Counted from the first letter of the stretch, positions 1 to 10,910 are shown. The stretch is 64,000 bases of DNA from Alphaproteobacteria bacterium (GCA_021775915.1 JAJFGW010000009.1:22745-86744); one strand, 5' to 3'. Translations and numbers: made by a program. The notes: generated by a model from the sequence alone, not told the origin.

Positions 1-2853
1 GGAGCAACCAGCACAGGCGCTTTTGAAACAATAATCTCCATGCATGTTGAACATGGAAAAGTCTTTGTTGTCAGCAAAGATATTAACGGTACGGACGGAC
101 ATTTAACGGTTCTAAATGCCTCCGATGGTTCACTTGTGGGGAACTTCCAGGACGCATCCCTTCTAGATGTCAAAGATATTTATTTTGACGAAGCAACCAA
201 TAAAGCTATTGTCACTACATCAAATGCCACCGATGGCGGCGTTCATATTTTTGACATTGATCCTTCCGGAGGAGCGGTGGCATCAGTAACAGGAGTCGCA
301 CCACTCGCTTTTGGTGGCGAAGTCGTTGTTTATAACAATCACGCCTATATTTCTACGACAGGAGGCGCCGGTACAGTGGAAATTGTGAACCTTGCAACTC
401 CAACACACGTAGGTGCGCTATCTACGAGCGTGGGTACATTGATGGAAAACCCCGCCAGCTTCGTTATAGAAGGCGATTTTCTTTACATGCTTGATGATAA
501 TACTGGCGCTGGCACAGGCGGGGATCTCGTCATCTTTGATCTCTCCGGCGGTGCTATTCCTGCCAACGAAATCGGTTCTCACTCCTTTGGTGCCGGTGAT
601 TTCAAGGATATCACTATTCAGGACGGCATGGTCTATGCTGTCGATGCAACAGGAAACAATATTTTTGTTATAGATGTCAGCAACCCTGCTAATCCAGTAG
701 AGGTTGATGTCTTCAATGACCCGGGTGCTCTGAACGGCGTAAAAGAAATTGTCGCCGGTTATGACGGAGAATTTTTCGCGGTCGGCGATAGCGGATTTAT
801 GGTGTCTGGTGATTTTGACTTTAACGGCATGGCCATTGATGGACTGGCCGCCGGTGACCTGCTCGGTCTGGAAGTATCCTCCGCCGGAGACTTTAACGAT
901 GACGGATTTGAAGACTTTATGGTTGCCATACCGGGCGCCGGTGGTGTTGATAGCGGCAGTGTTGCTCTGGTTTTAGGTGGTGACAGTATGCGCAACTTTG
1001 ATATTAGCGACAACACCACTTATATAGAAATCACCAATATCGATGTTCTTGCCTCCGACACGATTCCTCTCATAAATATAGGTGATATGAGTGGTGACGG
1101 CATCAGCGATATTGCTGTTGTTTCAACGCAGAGCAATGAAATCTATATTCTCAATGGCGACGTGGCAAAAACTCCCACAAACAATAGCAACATGAATATA
1201 GGCGGAGATATTGACACCAAAATAGTGGCAGCGACCGGATTTGAAATTGTCGGCGGCGCGGCGGCGGGTGACTTTAACGGTGACGGCTTTGACGATCTCG
1301 TTATCGCCATGCGTGATACAGTTACCGGTGCGGGAGATCAGGTCAGCCTCTATGTTCTTTATGGGCAAACGGCTATGTCTGTAATGTATGACAATAATCC
1401 CGGCGGCTTAAATAATTTAAACGACTCAACGCAGGCCTTCCTGATGACATATACGATTCCGGGCGTTGTTGCAGGCGACCATGATCCCGCTAATTTTGAA
1501 TTCGAAATATCAAGCGCCGGCGATCTTAACGGTGACGGTTTTGCCGATCTGGTTATTGGCCTGCCCGATCTTGATGATACACCGGATGCCAACGCCGTCG
1601 ATCAAGACGGCTCCGCCCTTGTTGTTTATGGGCGGGACACAGACGGTACGATTATCACAGACAATGACGGGACAGATGCTGATGTAACAGTGGGAACTGT
1701 TCTTGCTGCCGCGGCAAACCAAAGTCTGGTCGGAACAAGCGGTAACGACATCCTTATTGATGGTAACTTCTTTGACGTCAGCATGAGCGGCGGCGCGGGC
1801 GATGACACTATTGCTATTAACAACGACCAGTTCCAAAATATTGATGGTGGCGGCGGCTTTGATACACTGCGGCTGACAGACACACCTGGATGGACGCTCG
1901 ACCTTACCAATGTCGGCTCTGAAAAATTTCAAAATATTGAAGCGATTGATATGCTTGATGCCAACTCACACACTGTCGTGCTCGGCATGGACGATGTTTT
2001 TGATATGATGCAGAGCAGTCCAACAGACACAGCCAAAATAGAAGGTGACCTAAACGACATATTCGTCATTGAAATGCCGGACTTTGATCATGCGCCATCA
2101 GGCGTTCTGTTTGATAATAACTTTAGTACATTTAACGCTGGAGAAGGTGATCTGTTTGACTTTGGTATTCGCACAGCTGAAGCAGGCGGCTTCAGTTCAT
2201 TCAGCTTCGGGAGTGGCTATAGTCTCTGGGTCAGCGACGCCATACTCGATGCAAACAGCGTTATCATCGGCAGTAATATTGTGACAGATAATGATGTTAC
2301 AGATGGCTCCGGTGTAGCCGGAACCATACATGCCTCTGCTGGGGAACAAACTCTGGTTGGTGGCAACGGCATTGATAATTTTGACGACGTAGGCCAGTTC
2401 AATATATCCATGTTTGGCCTGGGTGGAGACGACATATTAACTGTCACCAATGGCAATTTTGACATGGTCAATGGAGGCACAGGCAATGATACACTTGTTA
2501 TTGATGCTAACATCGACCTCAGAAGCCTCCATCCAGATGACATCAGCCACATTGAGGCGCTGTCTATTAATGCAACAAACACTCTGACCCTGTCCAAAAG
2601 CAATTTGCTTAATATGATCGCTAGTGCCGATGGCGGCATTCTAACCATCAACGGTACCGCTGGAGAGTCTCTCAAGATTGACGATCAGGGAGGCCTAGCA
2701 TTCGCCCCTGGCGCCTCTACGGCACAAATAGCCGCCGCACTAGGGTCTACAGATGATGGCCTTCTTGGAGGATTCTATGAGTTTTCCGGTATTGGCGGTA
2801 CGTTAAGAATTGATCAAGCACTGGTAGACAATACCAACACAGAAATACTCTAA
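1..2853 (+). CDS. Large secreted protein with FG-GAP/LVIVD-like repeats and degenerate RTX (GxxGxD-like) modules; 5' truncated by window edge
   Basis: Frame is open from base 1 through the ATG at 40; GDFNDDGFEDF, GDFNGDGFDDL and GDLNGDGFADL motifs; C-terminal SGGAGDDTIAI / NGGTGNDTLVI motifs. Confidence 0.8.
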   Translation, partial: GATSTGAFETIISMHVEHGKVFVVSKDINGTDGHLTVLNASDGSLVGNFQDASLLDVKDIYFDEATNKAIVTTSNATDGGVHIFDIDPSGGAVASVTGVAPLAFGGEVVVYNNHAYISTTGGAGTVEIVNLATPTHVGALSTSVGTLMENPASFVIEGDFLYMLDDNTGAGTGGDLVIFDLSGGAIPANEIGSHSFGAGDFKDITIQDGMVYAVDATGNNIFVIDVSNPANPVEVDVFNDPGALNGVKEIVAGYDGEFFAVGDSGFMVSGDFDFNGMAIDGLAAGDLLGLEVSSAGDFNDDGFEDFMVAIPGAGGVDSGSVALVLGGDSMRNFDISDNTTYIEITNIDVLASDTIPLINIGDMSGDGISDIAVVSTQSNEIYILNGDVAKTPTNNSNMNIGGDIDTKIVAATGFEIVGGAAAGDFNGDGFDDLVIAMRDTVTGAGDQVSLYVLYGQTAMSVMYDNNPGGLNNLNDSTQAFLMTYTIPGVVAGDHDPANFEFEISSAGDLNGDGFADLVIGLPDLDDTPDANAVDQDGSALVVYGRDTDGTIITDNDGTDADVTVGTVLAAAANQSLVGTSGNDILIDGNFFDVSMSGGAGDDTIAINNDQFQNIDGGGGFDTLRLTDTPGWTLDLTNVGSEKFQNIEAIDMLDANSHTVVLGMDDVFDMMQSSPTDTAKIEGDLNDIFVIEMPDFDHAPSGVLFDNNFSTFNAGEGDLFDFGIRTAEAGGFSSFSFGSGYSLWVSDAILDANSVIIGSNIVTDNDVTDGSGVAGTIHASAGEQTLVGGNGIDNFDDVGQFNISMFGLGGDDILTVTNGNFDMVNGGTGNDTLVIDANIDLRSLHPDDISHIEALSINATNTLTLSKSNLLNMIASADGGILTINGTAGESLKIDDQGGLAFAPGASTAQIAAALGSTDDGLLGGFYEFSGIGGTLRIDQALVDNTNTEIL

Positions 2854-3026
2854 TCAGACTGGTTACTTAATACTCAGAAAGCTGAAATCACCACCCAACT
2901 TTTGGGCGGTGATTGATGCCATCCCCCGACATAATTCCAATTGCCCCCAACCTAAAAATATGTTCAAATGCCTCCGATTCTTAGTTCGTATTCACATCAT
3001 CATTAAAATTGGGGGCACTTTTTATC

Positions 3027-3926
3027 ATGAGTTATCGACATCACCGATTCGGTTTTTTTAGACATATTTTTCATCAGGACACTTCTTTTGGCAGGTTTCT
3101 GCGCGCCATTTTCGCCAAGTTTTTTCCTCAACCGGAGCCGGAACCAATTCCGGATCCTGTGCCTGAGGCACCGAGCGTGCTCGACCTTTCTTCACTTGAT
3201 GCCCTTATTGGCACAGCTGGCGATAGCGTTGATCAGACCGTTATTCAGGATACATCCGGGGATGATTATACCACCCTGATGTTCGAACAAGGTATGTTAG
3301 TGACAATAACGGATGGTGCAGGCCTTATAACCGGCTTTGAATTTACGGCACCTGATGGCGTTGAACTCTCCGTCACAGGCACAATCGGTGGCGACAATAT
3401 CACGACCGATCTGGGTGATAACGAACTCAATGGTAGAGCAGGTAATGACACCCTTAGTGCTGGAGAAGGCAATGACACGCTGCATGGCGGCACAGGCAAT
3501 GATGTACTCAACGGCGGCGCTGGTGACGACATGCTCTATGGCGATGAAGGCAACGACACGCTGTTTGGCGATGCCGATAACGACACCTTAAATGGTGGTC
3601 AGGGCACCGATAATTTATTTGGTGGCACCGGCGCTGACACCTTCGTATTTTCGGCTGCTGATCTAGGCAGTGGCGTTGACAGAGTTCGGGACTTCGACAT
3701 TGCCGAGGGCGATGTCATTGATATTTCCGATCTTCTGACAGCCTACGACCCTTTAGCAAATGCGCTGGAAGATTTCGTCCGGATTACAGATAATGGTACC
3801 AACAGCTTTGTTGCCGTTGATGTTGATGGTGGAGGTGATAGCTTCCAAAATGTGGCTACCGTATTCAACACAACCGGCCTGACAGACGAACAGGCGCTGG
3901 TGAATGACGGCACGCTGATTGTTTAA
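3027..3926 (+). CDS. RTX calcium-binding repeat protein, likely type I secretion substrate
   Basis: Tandem GGxGxDxLx nonapeptides (GNDTLSAGEGNDTLHGGTGNDVLNGGAGDDMLYGDEGNDTL) followed by GADTFVFSAADLGSGVDRVRDFDIAEGDVIDIS, typical of T1SS C-terminal regions; the listed ORF start at 3009 is a TTG, ATG at 3027 preferred. Confidence 0.9.
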   Translation: MSYRHHRFGFFRHIFHQDTSFGRFLRAIFAKFFPQPEPEPIPDPVPEAPSVLDLSSLDALIGTAGDSVDQTVIQDTSGDDYTTLMFEQGMLVTITDGAGLITGFEFTAPDGVELSVTGTIGGDNITTDLGDNELNGRAGNDTLSAGEGNDTLHGGTGNDVLNGGAGDDMLYGDEGNDTLFGDADNDTLNGGQGTDNLFGGTGADTFVFSAADLGSGVDRVRDFDIAEGDVIDISDLLTAYDPLANALEDFVRITDNGTNSFVAVDVDGGGDSFQNVATVFNTTGLTDEQALVNDGTLIV

Positions 3927-3945
3927 ATAGACATCACACCAAATT

Positions 3946-3979
3946 AAAAGCCGCTCTTTTAAATAAGGGCGGCTTTTTT
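3946..3979. terminator. Bidirectional Rho-independent terminator between convergent genes
   Basis: AAAAGCCGCTCTT-TTAAAT-AAGGGCGGCTTTTTT, 13-bp stem with one G:U, A/T tracts on both sides. Confidence 0.85.
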
Positions 3980-6230
3980 ATTTCGTTGTCGCGACAAACA
4001 CCCCGTCCCAGCCTTGTCCCGGCGGAGCAGCTTTCATACCTTCAATACGTTCAAGGAATATCTCATAGAATTTTGTCATGCCCTCTTTTGAAATACTCTG
4101 GCACATATCGGCGCACTTTTTCGCCTCGTCCCAATTCATCGCGCGGTAAGCGACCAACATATCATCATGCTGTTTTTCCCAGTTTTTAAAATATTCGCCC
4201 TGCGCCATTTCTTCATCACCGAGCAACACAAAAATACGCTCCGGCTCCTGCTTACCCTTAACGCGGATTAAATCAAGCTCCAGCATCGCAAACTCCGGCA
4301 CTTGCAGCCGCGTTGCCTCACCGACCAGAACTCGCACGCCATATTGCTTGGTCTGGCCTTCCAGCCGCGACGCCAAATTAACCGTATCGCCCAGCGCCGA
4401 ATAGGCAAAACGCTGTTTGCTGCCCATGTTACCCACACTGGCCGGGCCGGTATTAATGCCAATTCCGGCCTCCAGCACCAGCGGCTCCCCGCCTTCTTCA
4501 TCGGCCTGCCTCTTTAAGTCTTCATTGATCGGCGCCAAAGCCTTGTTCATCAACAGCGCCGTCCGGCAAGCATGGCGCGCATGGGCATCATCATCGAGCG
4601 GCGCGTTCCAGAACGCCATCATCGCATCACCCATATATTTGTCGATCGTACCCCGGTTCTCCATCACAAGGTCAGACATCGGCGTCAGAAAATCATTCAT
4701 AAGCTGGATCAGCGCTTCCGGGCTCATAGTCTCCGAGATCGAAGTGAAATTACGAATATCAGAGAACATAACGGACAGCTCGCGGATATCGCCGCCGAGC
4801 TTTAACTTCTCCGGATCTTTGGTCAGCTCCTCCATAAAATCAGGAGAGATATAAAAACCAAACGCTTCGCGCACCTGTTTTCGTTCAAACTCTATACGGA
4901 TATAAGATAACAGCGAAGACATGACAAAAAGAGTTAGCAGGCACAGGCTGGGATAAACAGGATCAAGCAGCAAACCATAAACCTCAAAGCTATGCCAGGA
5001 AACAAAGGCAATCGTCGCAATCAAGGTCGTCGTAAATGTCGCCATAAAAATAGCGCCGATAAAAGGTGCCAGTAAAATAATCAGCATACCAACAAAAATC
5101 ACAACAAGAAGCTCCACCCCCTCAAGAATGTCAGGGCGCAGAAGATACTTTCCAGAGATAACCTGTTCGACAACATTGGCATGAAGCTCAACACCGGGAA
5201 TAAAAAGGTTAAGCGGCGTTGAACGAATATCTTTAAGACCTTCCGCGCTTGTCCCCACAAAAACAATTTTGTCTTTGATACGTGTCGCATCAACCTTATT
5301 ATCTACAATCTGCCATGCCGGTATATATTTTTTGTCGCGCTTCTTACTGAAATGAACAAAAAACAAACCGTCCCAGTCGAGCGGAATCTCGTATTTTCCA
5401 ACACTCATTTTCAAAGGCGGATCAAAAGGTCCTGCTTCCCCGGCCTTCAAAGTACGTGCTTTAATTAAAGTTTTGCCCCCTTGCGAAACACGAAGCGCTT
5501 CAACCGCTAGCGAGGGATACATAATAGAAGCATCTCTTTCCGGGTCTTTGAAGGCAAAGAGAAGAGGAACCCGGCGAATAATACCATCAACCTCCGGAAT
5601 AACACCAAAACAGCCATTACCCGCCGCTGCGCGTGAAATTTCAGGTATATTTGTTGCCACACCAGTCATAGACGGCACTGTTTCTATGAGTGGCCTTACC
5701 GACTTTGCCAAAAGAATAGGCTTGGATAATCTTGGTTTTCTACGTGTCGCCTCTTTCTTACTTGACCATATAATACCTGTTACAATGTTTCCCGCATCCT
5801 TGATCGCCTTGGAAAATATTTCGTCATTGTCTGGTATCTGCCGCAATAAATCCTTTAGGCTTTCACGGCGCTCCTCCGGCTGTCTTTCTATGATCGTTTG
5901 CGGCGACGTCCTGTCACTTTCAGCAAACACCATATCAAAGACAACCGCTTTGGCGCCCATTTCATCAAGGTTCGTGACAAGCCGCGCCATCACATCGCGC
6001 GACCACGGCCACTGCCCCAAATCATCACGCGCCAGTGACATTTCATCAATATCAACAATAACGACATGATCCGTCTGTGGCCGGGGAAGCATTTTATTAT
6101 AAGCATCAAAGGCAAGGTAACGGAGCGATGTATTCCAGTTATAATCCCCCATACGCACCAGTACGGTGCCGACCAAAAGGCCCAGAAGGATCAAAGTATG
6201 GATCCAGCGATTTGTCAGCAGCTTCTGCAT
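3978..6230 (-). CDS. Adenylate/guanylate cyclase with CHASE2 sensor domain
   Basis: N-terminal CHASE2-like extracytoplasmic region (VVIVDIDEMSLARDDLGQWPWSRD), TM helices, class III cyclase domain (VMFSDIRNFTSISE...IDKYMGDAMMAFWNAP). Confidence 0.9.
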   Translation of the reverse strand: MQKLLTNRWIHTLILLGLLVGTVLVRMGDYNWNTSLRYLAFDAYNKMLPRPQTDHVVIVDIDEMSLARDDLGQWPWSRDVMARLVTNLDEMGAKAVVFDMVFAESDRTSPQTIIERQPEERRESLKDLLRQIPDNDEIFSKAIKDAGNIVTGIIWSSKKEATRRKPRLSKPILLAKSVRPLIETVPSMTGVATNIPEISRAAAGNGCFGVIPEVDGIIRRVPLLFAFKDPERDASIMYPSLAVEALRVSQGGKTLIKARTLKAGEAGPFDPPLKMSVGKYEIPLDWDGLFFVHFSKKRDKKYIPAWQIVDNKVDATRIKDKIVFVGTSAEGLKDIRSTPLNLFIPGVELHANVVEQVISGKYLLRPDILEGVELLVVIFVGMLIILLAPFIGAIFMATFTTTLIATIAFVSWHSFEVYGLLLDPVYPSLCLLTLFVMSSLLSYIRIEFERKQVREAFGFYISPDFMEELTKDPEKLKLGGDIRELSVMFSDIRNFTSISETMSPEALIQLMNDFLTPMSDLVMENRGTIDKYMGDAMMAFWNAPLDDDAHARHACRTALLMNKALAPINEDLKRQADEEGGEPLVLEAGIGINTGPASVGNMGSKQRFAYSALGDTVNLASRLEGQTKQYGVRVLVGEATRLQVPEFAMLELDLIRVKGKQEPERIFVLLGDEEMAQGEYFKNWEKQHDDMLVAYRAMNWDEAKKCADMCQSISKEGMTKFYEIFLERIEGMKAAPPGQGWDGVFVATTK

Positions 6231-6253
6231 AATTAAAAAACTACCGCTCCCTC

Positions 6254-7564
6254 TTACCGTTCCCGCAGCGCCCGATTACGTGCGCGCAATATCGGTTTCA
6301 TCAAATATTCCATGATCGTGCGCTTACCGGTAATGACCTCGGTTTCCGCAACCATCCCCGGTGTAATCGGCATCTTGTTATCTTCCGTGCCCAGATAATT
6401 TTTATCGGTATGAATTTCAATTTCGAAAAAGACATTACCCTCACGGTCAGTAACACTATTCGCGCCAATTCTTACCAACTTACCTTTCAGGCTACCGTAA
6501 CGCTGCGGATCATAGGCCGTGACCTTGACCTTGACCTCCTGCCCGACCATCAGAAAAGCAATATCACTGGGCATTACTTTTGCCATGATTTTCAGTTCAT
6601 CATCAACCGGCACGATTTCAATCAGCTTATGCGCAGGCTCAATCACCCCGCCAATCGTTTTCACGGCGATATTATTCACAATACCGCTGACCGGCGCGCG
6701 CATCTCTCTGCGATAAACCCTGTCTTCTATGGATTTCAGGCTTTCGTCTATCTGTCGAATTTCGGTTTGAACATCATTAAGCTCGCCAAGAGCCTGCGAA
6801 CGAAATTTGTCATCCTGATCTTCCCGTTCTTTTTTTGCCGCGCTTAATTCAGCGCCCAACCCAATCAGCTTTTCCTCATTGGCTTTTGCCTGCCCGGACA
6901 AATCACTAACCTCGCGCTTCAGGCGAATTTCTTCCAGCTTTGGCAACGCCCTCTGCTTCACCATCTCCTGAGTGATTTTCAGTTCCTGATAAAGAAGTCC
7001 GCGACTATCTTTTATCCGCTTGATATCAGCATGAGTTTCAGCAATCTGCGCCTCGGCGCGGCTAATCTTGTCCTCATAAATTGATTTTGCATTGGCCAGT
7101 TCTTTTTGGCGCGATTCATAAAGCGCTTTTTCATTTTCGGCAATTTTTGGCGCGGCCCGAACAAGGTCTTCCGGCAACGTAAAGACAGCACCACTGGCCT
7201 CTGCATTCAAACGTGCCTTCTTCGCCCTTAAACTAAGAGACTTCGCCTGCGTCCCCTGCTCTTCGGAAGAAAAGGCAACGTCACTGATGCGAACAAGAAC
7301 CTGCCCCTTTTCTACAATGTCACCTTCATGAACCAGAAGCTCCGCAAGAATACCGCCCTCAAGGCTCTGCACCACCTGTATTTCCTGCGTCGGAACAACA
7401 GAGCCGCTGCCGCGCGTTAATTCCTCGATCTCCGAAACGCTTGCCCAGACAATGAAAAACAAAACCAGCGAAACAATAGCAAGCAGGAAGACATTCGATG
7501 CCATATGAGGCTTCAGCCTTGAGGCCGCTTCCAGTTCACTCATAAATTCCGTTTCAGATGTCAT
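6254..7564 (-). CDS. HlyD family type I secretion periplasmic adaptor subunit
   Basis: N-terminal TM, GSGSVVPTQEIQVVQSLEGGILAELLVHEGDIVEKGQVLVRI, coiled-coil, C-terminal YGSLKGKLVRIGANSV. Confidence 0.9.
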   Translation of the reverse strand: MTSETEFMSELEAASRLKPHMASNVFLLAIVSLVLFFIVWASVSEIEELTRGSGSVVPTQEIQVVQSLEGGILAELLVHEGDIVEKGQVLVRISDVAFSSEEQGTQAKSLSLRAKKARLNAEASGAVFTLPEDLVRAAPKIAENEKALYESRQKELANAKSIYEDKISRAEAQIAETHADIKRIKDSRGLLYQELKITQEMVKQRALPKLEEIRLKREVSDLSGQAKANEEKLIGLGAELSAAKKEREDQDDKFRSQALGELNDVQTEIRQIDESLKSIEDRVYRREMRAPVSGIVNNIAVKTIGGVIEPAHKLIEIVPVDDELKIMAKVMPSDIAFLMVGQEVKVKVTAYDPQRYGSLKGKLVRIGANSVTDREGNVFFEIEIHTDKNYLGTEDNKMPITPGMVAETEVITGKRTIMEYLMKPILRARNRALRER

Positions 7565-7607
7565 AGCAATGAACTTTCTATTGCGCGCGCAGCGCCTAAA
7601 GATTCTT

Positions 7608-7700
7608 TAAACGCAAAGTCCGCAAAGTCTCGCAAAGTAAAGTGGATATGTTGGCCAGTCGTTAGGAAAAACTTTGCGTCCTTAGCGTACTTTGCGTTTA
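7608..7700. repeat. 93-bp palindromic REP-like element, copy 1
   Basis: TAAACGCAAAGTCCGCAAAGTCTCGCAAAGTAAAG ... AAAAACTTTGCGTCCTTAGCGTACTTTGCGTTTA; same length and nearly the same arms as 41175-41267. Confidence 0.85.
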
Positions 7701-7709
7701 GAAAAACTA

Positions 7710-9884
7710 TCATTTCGGCACCTCAACCTTACCCCCGGCTAGCGCTTTAAGAACCTCATCGCGCGGGCCGTCGGCTATTATTTTTCCCTGATCTATCAAT
7801 ATAAGGCGATCAACAAGCGCCAGCAAATGATGCCGGTGCGTAATCAAAATAAAAGTCTTATCCTTGATCTGCTCTTTAATGTGGTGGGTAAACGCCGTTT
7901 CCGCCTGCACATCCATGGCATTGGTCGGCTCATCACACACCATGATATTAGGTTTGAGTAACATCGCCCGCGCCAGCGCAATCGCCTGCCTCTGACCGCC
8001 GGAAAGACCCTCACCACGCTCACCGACCGGCGCGTCATAGCCCATCGGGTGGCGGGAAATAAAATCATGAACGCCCGACAACTTCGCCGCAGCCAATATT
8101 TCGTCTTCCGTTGCCTGCGGCTTACTTACCGCAATATTTTCACGTACCGAGCCACGGAACAGCACAATGTCCTGCGCGATATAAGCAATATTACGCCGCA
8201 AATCCGCCGGGTCTATCTGGCGGTAATCGGTATCATCAGCATAAAGCGCCCCATCATCCGGCTCATAAAGCCCAAGGACAAGCCGCGCGATTGTACTTTT
8301 ACCGGAGCCAATCCGGCCAATCAGCCCGATATTCTCCCCCGGCTCGATTGAAAAAGAAATACCATCGAGCACTTTTTGTTCCGTATTCGGATAGGTAAAG
8401 CTCACCTTATCAAAAGCGATTTTCCCTTTTAAAACCGGGCGGTGCAAAAATTGTTTCTGCGCCGGGCGCTCAACGGGGAGCGCCATAATATCATTAAGTG
8501 TCTTTAAAGAGCTGCGCGCCTGATGATAACGCGCGACAAGATTGGCAATCTGGCCGATCGGCGCAATAGCCCGACCACCAAGAATGACACAAGCAATTAG
8601 CCCACCCATCGTCATCACCGCGTCCTTGACCAGATACATCCCCATCAGCACGATAATAATGCTCGCGCTCATTTGCAGCATCGTTGCAATATTCACCCCA
8701 AAGCCGGAAATAAAACGGGACTTCTGGGCATTGGCAGCGCTTTCACCAACATGCGCGCCATAACGCGCGCGCATCCGGCCATCTGCGCCAATCGCCTTGA
8801 TTGTCTCCAGCCCGCCAATCGTTTCAACCAGTAAACCGTGTTTGGCCTCAGCAGCGTGGACAGACTTACCGACCATCAATTTAAGCGGCCATTGCAACAA
8901 CATCCCCACCCCGACCACAATCAGGATCAGGCAGGCGAGCATAAAAGCAATCGGCCCGCCGATCAGATAAATAATAAAAAGGAAAAATAGAGAAAACGGC
9001 AAATCGACAAGTCCGGTCATCGTTGCCGAAGTCATAAAATCGCGCACAGAATCAAAATCGCGCAGCATATTAGCAAAGGCACCGCTCGAAGGCGGCCGCC
9101 CGGCGAGCTTCATATTAAGAAGCTGGTCGTAAATACGGCGCGTCACCACCACATCAATGCGCCGTCCGGCAAGATCAATGAAATAACCGCGCAGCGTACG
9201 CATAATCAGATCAAACACATAAGCGGTGAGCGCCCCAATCGCCAGAACCCAGCCCGTTTCAACCGCATCATTCGGAATAACGCGGTCATAAACATTCATG
9301 ATAAAGAGAGGTCCAACAACGCCAAACAGATTAACCAAAACAGCAGCGACAAGAACCCGGCCATAGAGTCCTTTGTTTTCACTCACCACACCCCAGAACC
9401 AGTGACGACTGGAATCTTCAATGTCCGGCGCTTCCGGATCGGTAAATTCGGCACGCGGATGCACGTAAATAACAAAACCGGCATACGCTTTTTCAAGGTC
9501 GCCATAAGCAATATCTTTTGTTTCCTGCGTTTCCGGCAAAAGAATTTTAGCCCTGCCATCTTTCACAGAAAGCAAAACGCAGGCTTGGTCTTTTTTCAGG
9601 ATAATCACCGCAGGCAGCACCGGCTGCGATATTTTTCCGAGATCGCGGCGCTCCAGCACTTTTGTTTTCAAGTCTAAACGATCCGCTGCTTCGCAAAAAA
9701 GAGACGGGCCCATGCCCTTTTCATCATAAGCCAGCCCTGCCCTGATCGCTTCGGCTGATTTAGCGCGTCCGTAATGTTCAGTTAGAAAAACCAGACATTC
9801 AAGGAGAGGATCAGCGACAACGCCGCCGGCCTTCCTGCTTGCAGCAGCATCCGCCTCTGTTGTTTTCTTTTCCGGCTCACTTGT
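7710..9884 (-). CDS. Type I secretion ABC transporter permease/ATPase with C39-like N-terminal domain (LapB-type)
   Basis: Degenerate C39-like domain, ABC TM domain, Walker A GRIGSGKST, LSGGQRQ signature, Walker B; start chosen at MTSEPEKK, ORF opens at 9920. Confidence 0.9.
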   Translation of the reverse strand, partial: TSEPEKKTTEADAAASRKAGGVVADPLLECLVFLTEHYGRAKSAEAIRAGLAYDEKGMGPSLFCEAADRLDLKTKVLERRDLGKISQPVLPAVIILKKDQACVLLSVKDGRAKILLPETQETKDIAYGDLEKAYAGFVIYVHPRAEFTDPEAPDIEDSSRHWFWGVVSENKGLYGRVLVAAVLVNLFGVVGPLFIMNVYDRVIPNDAVETGWVLAIGALTAYVFDLIMRTLRGYFIDLAGRRIDVVVTRRIYDQLLNMKLAGRPPSSGAFANMLRDFDSVRDFMTSATMTGLVDLPFSLFFLFIIYLIGGPIAFMLACLILIVVGVGMLLQWPLKLMVGKSVHAAEAKHGLLVETIGGLETIKAIGADGRMRARYGAHVGESAANAQKSRFISGFGVNIATMLQMSASIIIVLMGMYLVKDAVMTMGGLIACVILGGRAIAPIGQIANLVARYHQARSSLKTLNDIMALPVERPAQKQFLHRPVLKGKIAFDKVSFTYPNTEQKVLDGISFSIEPGENIGLIGRIGSGKSTIARLVLGLYEPDDGALYADDTDYRQIDPADLRRNIAYIAQDIVLFRGSVRENIAVSKPQATEDEILAAAKLSGVHDFISRHPMGYDAPVGERGEGLSGGQRQAIALARAMLLKPNIMVCDEPTNAMDVQAETAFTHHIKEQIKDKTFILITHRHHLLALVDRLILIDQGKIIADGPRDEVLKALAGGKVEVPK

Positions 9885-10851
9885 CATCGGCACTGGTATC
9901 GGCATCGGCAGAAACCACATTCAGGGTTTCCTGTAACCTTCCCATACTGGCAAGAACGGCAAACCGGGAGGCCAGCATTCTGTATTCCCCGTTCATAAAA
10001 CCAAGCCTAGCATTAAACAAAGCATTGTCCGACTGCAAAAGCTGCAAGAGATTAACCCGCGCCCCTTCAAATTGAAGCTCATATATTTTGAACAAATCTT
10101 CATTGATCTTAAGCCGGTCTTTCTGAATTTTATTTTGCGTTTCCGCTGTATGTAAATCACTATAGGCAACAAGAATGCCGCGCTCTATCTGCCGTTCCGT
10201 TTCCGCCCTCTGTGCTTTACTTTCAAAATAACGCTGCTGCGTTTTACGCACCCGCGCTGTCTGTCCACCTGCGACAGAAAAATCCCAGTTCAAACGCACC
10301 AAAGCCTTAGCATCAATAGCTTCGCCGCCAATCTTGTCATCCTGATCGCGTTTCAAGTAGGAAACCTCGCCCGTCACATCCGGGTAATAAAACTGTTTCT
10401 CCGCTTCGCTATCATAAGACAGGGCTTGTGCCGTAGATAATGCCGCCTTCAAACTCGGGTGATTTTCTTTTGCAAAGGCAACGCCTTCTTCCCTATCATC
10501 CGGAACCACCTCCATTTGTGCCACCGGCTTTTCCATCGGGTCATCAGGCATATGACCGGAAATTTCGGCATATTCTACATTCGCAGACCGTAATTGCCCC
10601 TCTATGTCGGCCATCGTACTATCAAGCTGCGCTTTGATATCCAGCGCCTGCACAATCATCGTTTCGTCCGCCGCGCCTTCATCAACCATTTTCTGGATAC
10701 GGCCCTGATAATCAGCAATTTTTTTATGGTGCTCTGTCAAGCTTGCCAAAGCCTCACGGCCGCGCATCACATCAAGATAAACCAGCACAGTGCGCAGCGC
10801 CAAATCTTCACGAACATCAACAATATTGTAATTGGCCGATTCGTGCCGCAT
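9877..10851 (-). CDS. TolC family outer membrane protein, C-terminal part of a frameshifted gene (same frame continues open up to about 10995)
   Basis: Efflux-protein-like coiled-coil helices; in-frame upstream peptide RVFGDNSTSRGLQVTRDSAYSHLWEGSVTVTQPIFDGFETFNRVDAAQ is typical TolC sequence. Confidence 0.85.
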   Translation of the reverse strand: MRHESANYNIVDVREDLALRTVLVYLDVMRGREALASLTEHHKKIADYQGRIQKMVDEGAADETMIVQALDIKAQLDSTMADIEGQLRSANVEYAEISGHMPDDPMEKPVAQMEVVPDDREEGVAFAKENHPSLKAALSTAQALSYDSEAEKQFYYPDVTGEVSYLKRDQDDKIGGEAIDAKALVRLNWDFSVAGGQTARVRKTQQRYFESKAQRAETERQIERGILVAYSDLHTAETQNKIQKDRLKINEDLFKIYELQFEGARVNLLQLLQSDNALFNARLGFMNGEYRMLASRFAVLASMGRLQETLNVVSADADTSADDK

Positions 10852-10910
10852 TTGCGCCGCATCAACCCTGTTAAATGTCTCAAACCCATCAAAAATCGGC
10901 TGCGTTACCG

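Noticed and set aside
2886-2913. Hairpin ATCACCACCC..GGGCGGTGAT after the first RTX-like gene
   Set aside because: Possible terminator but one mismatch and no T tract; left uncalled.
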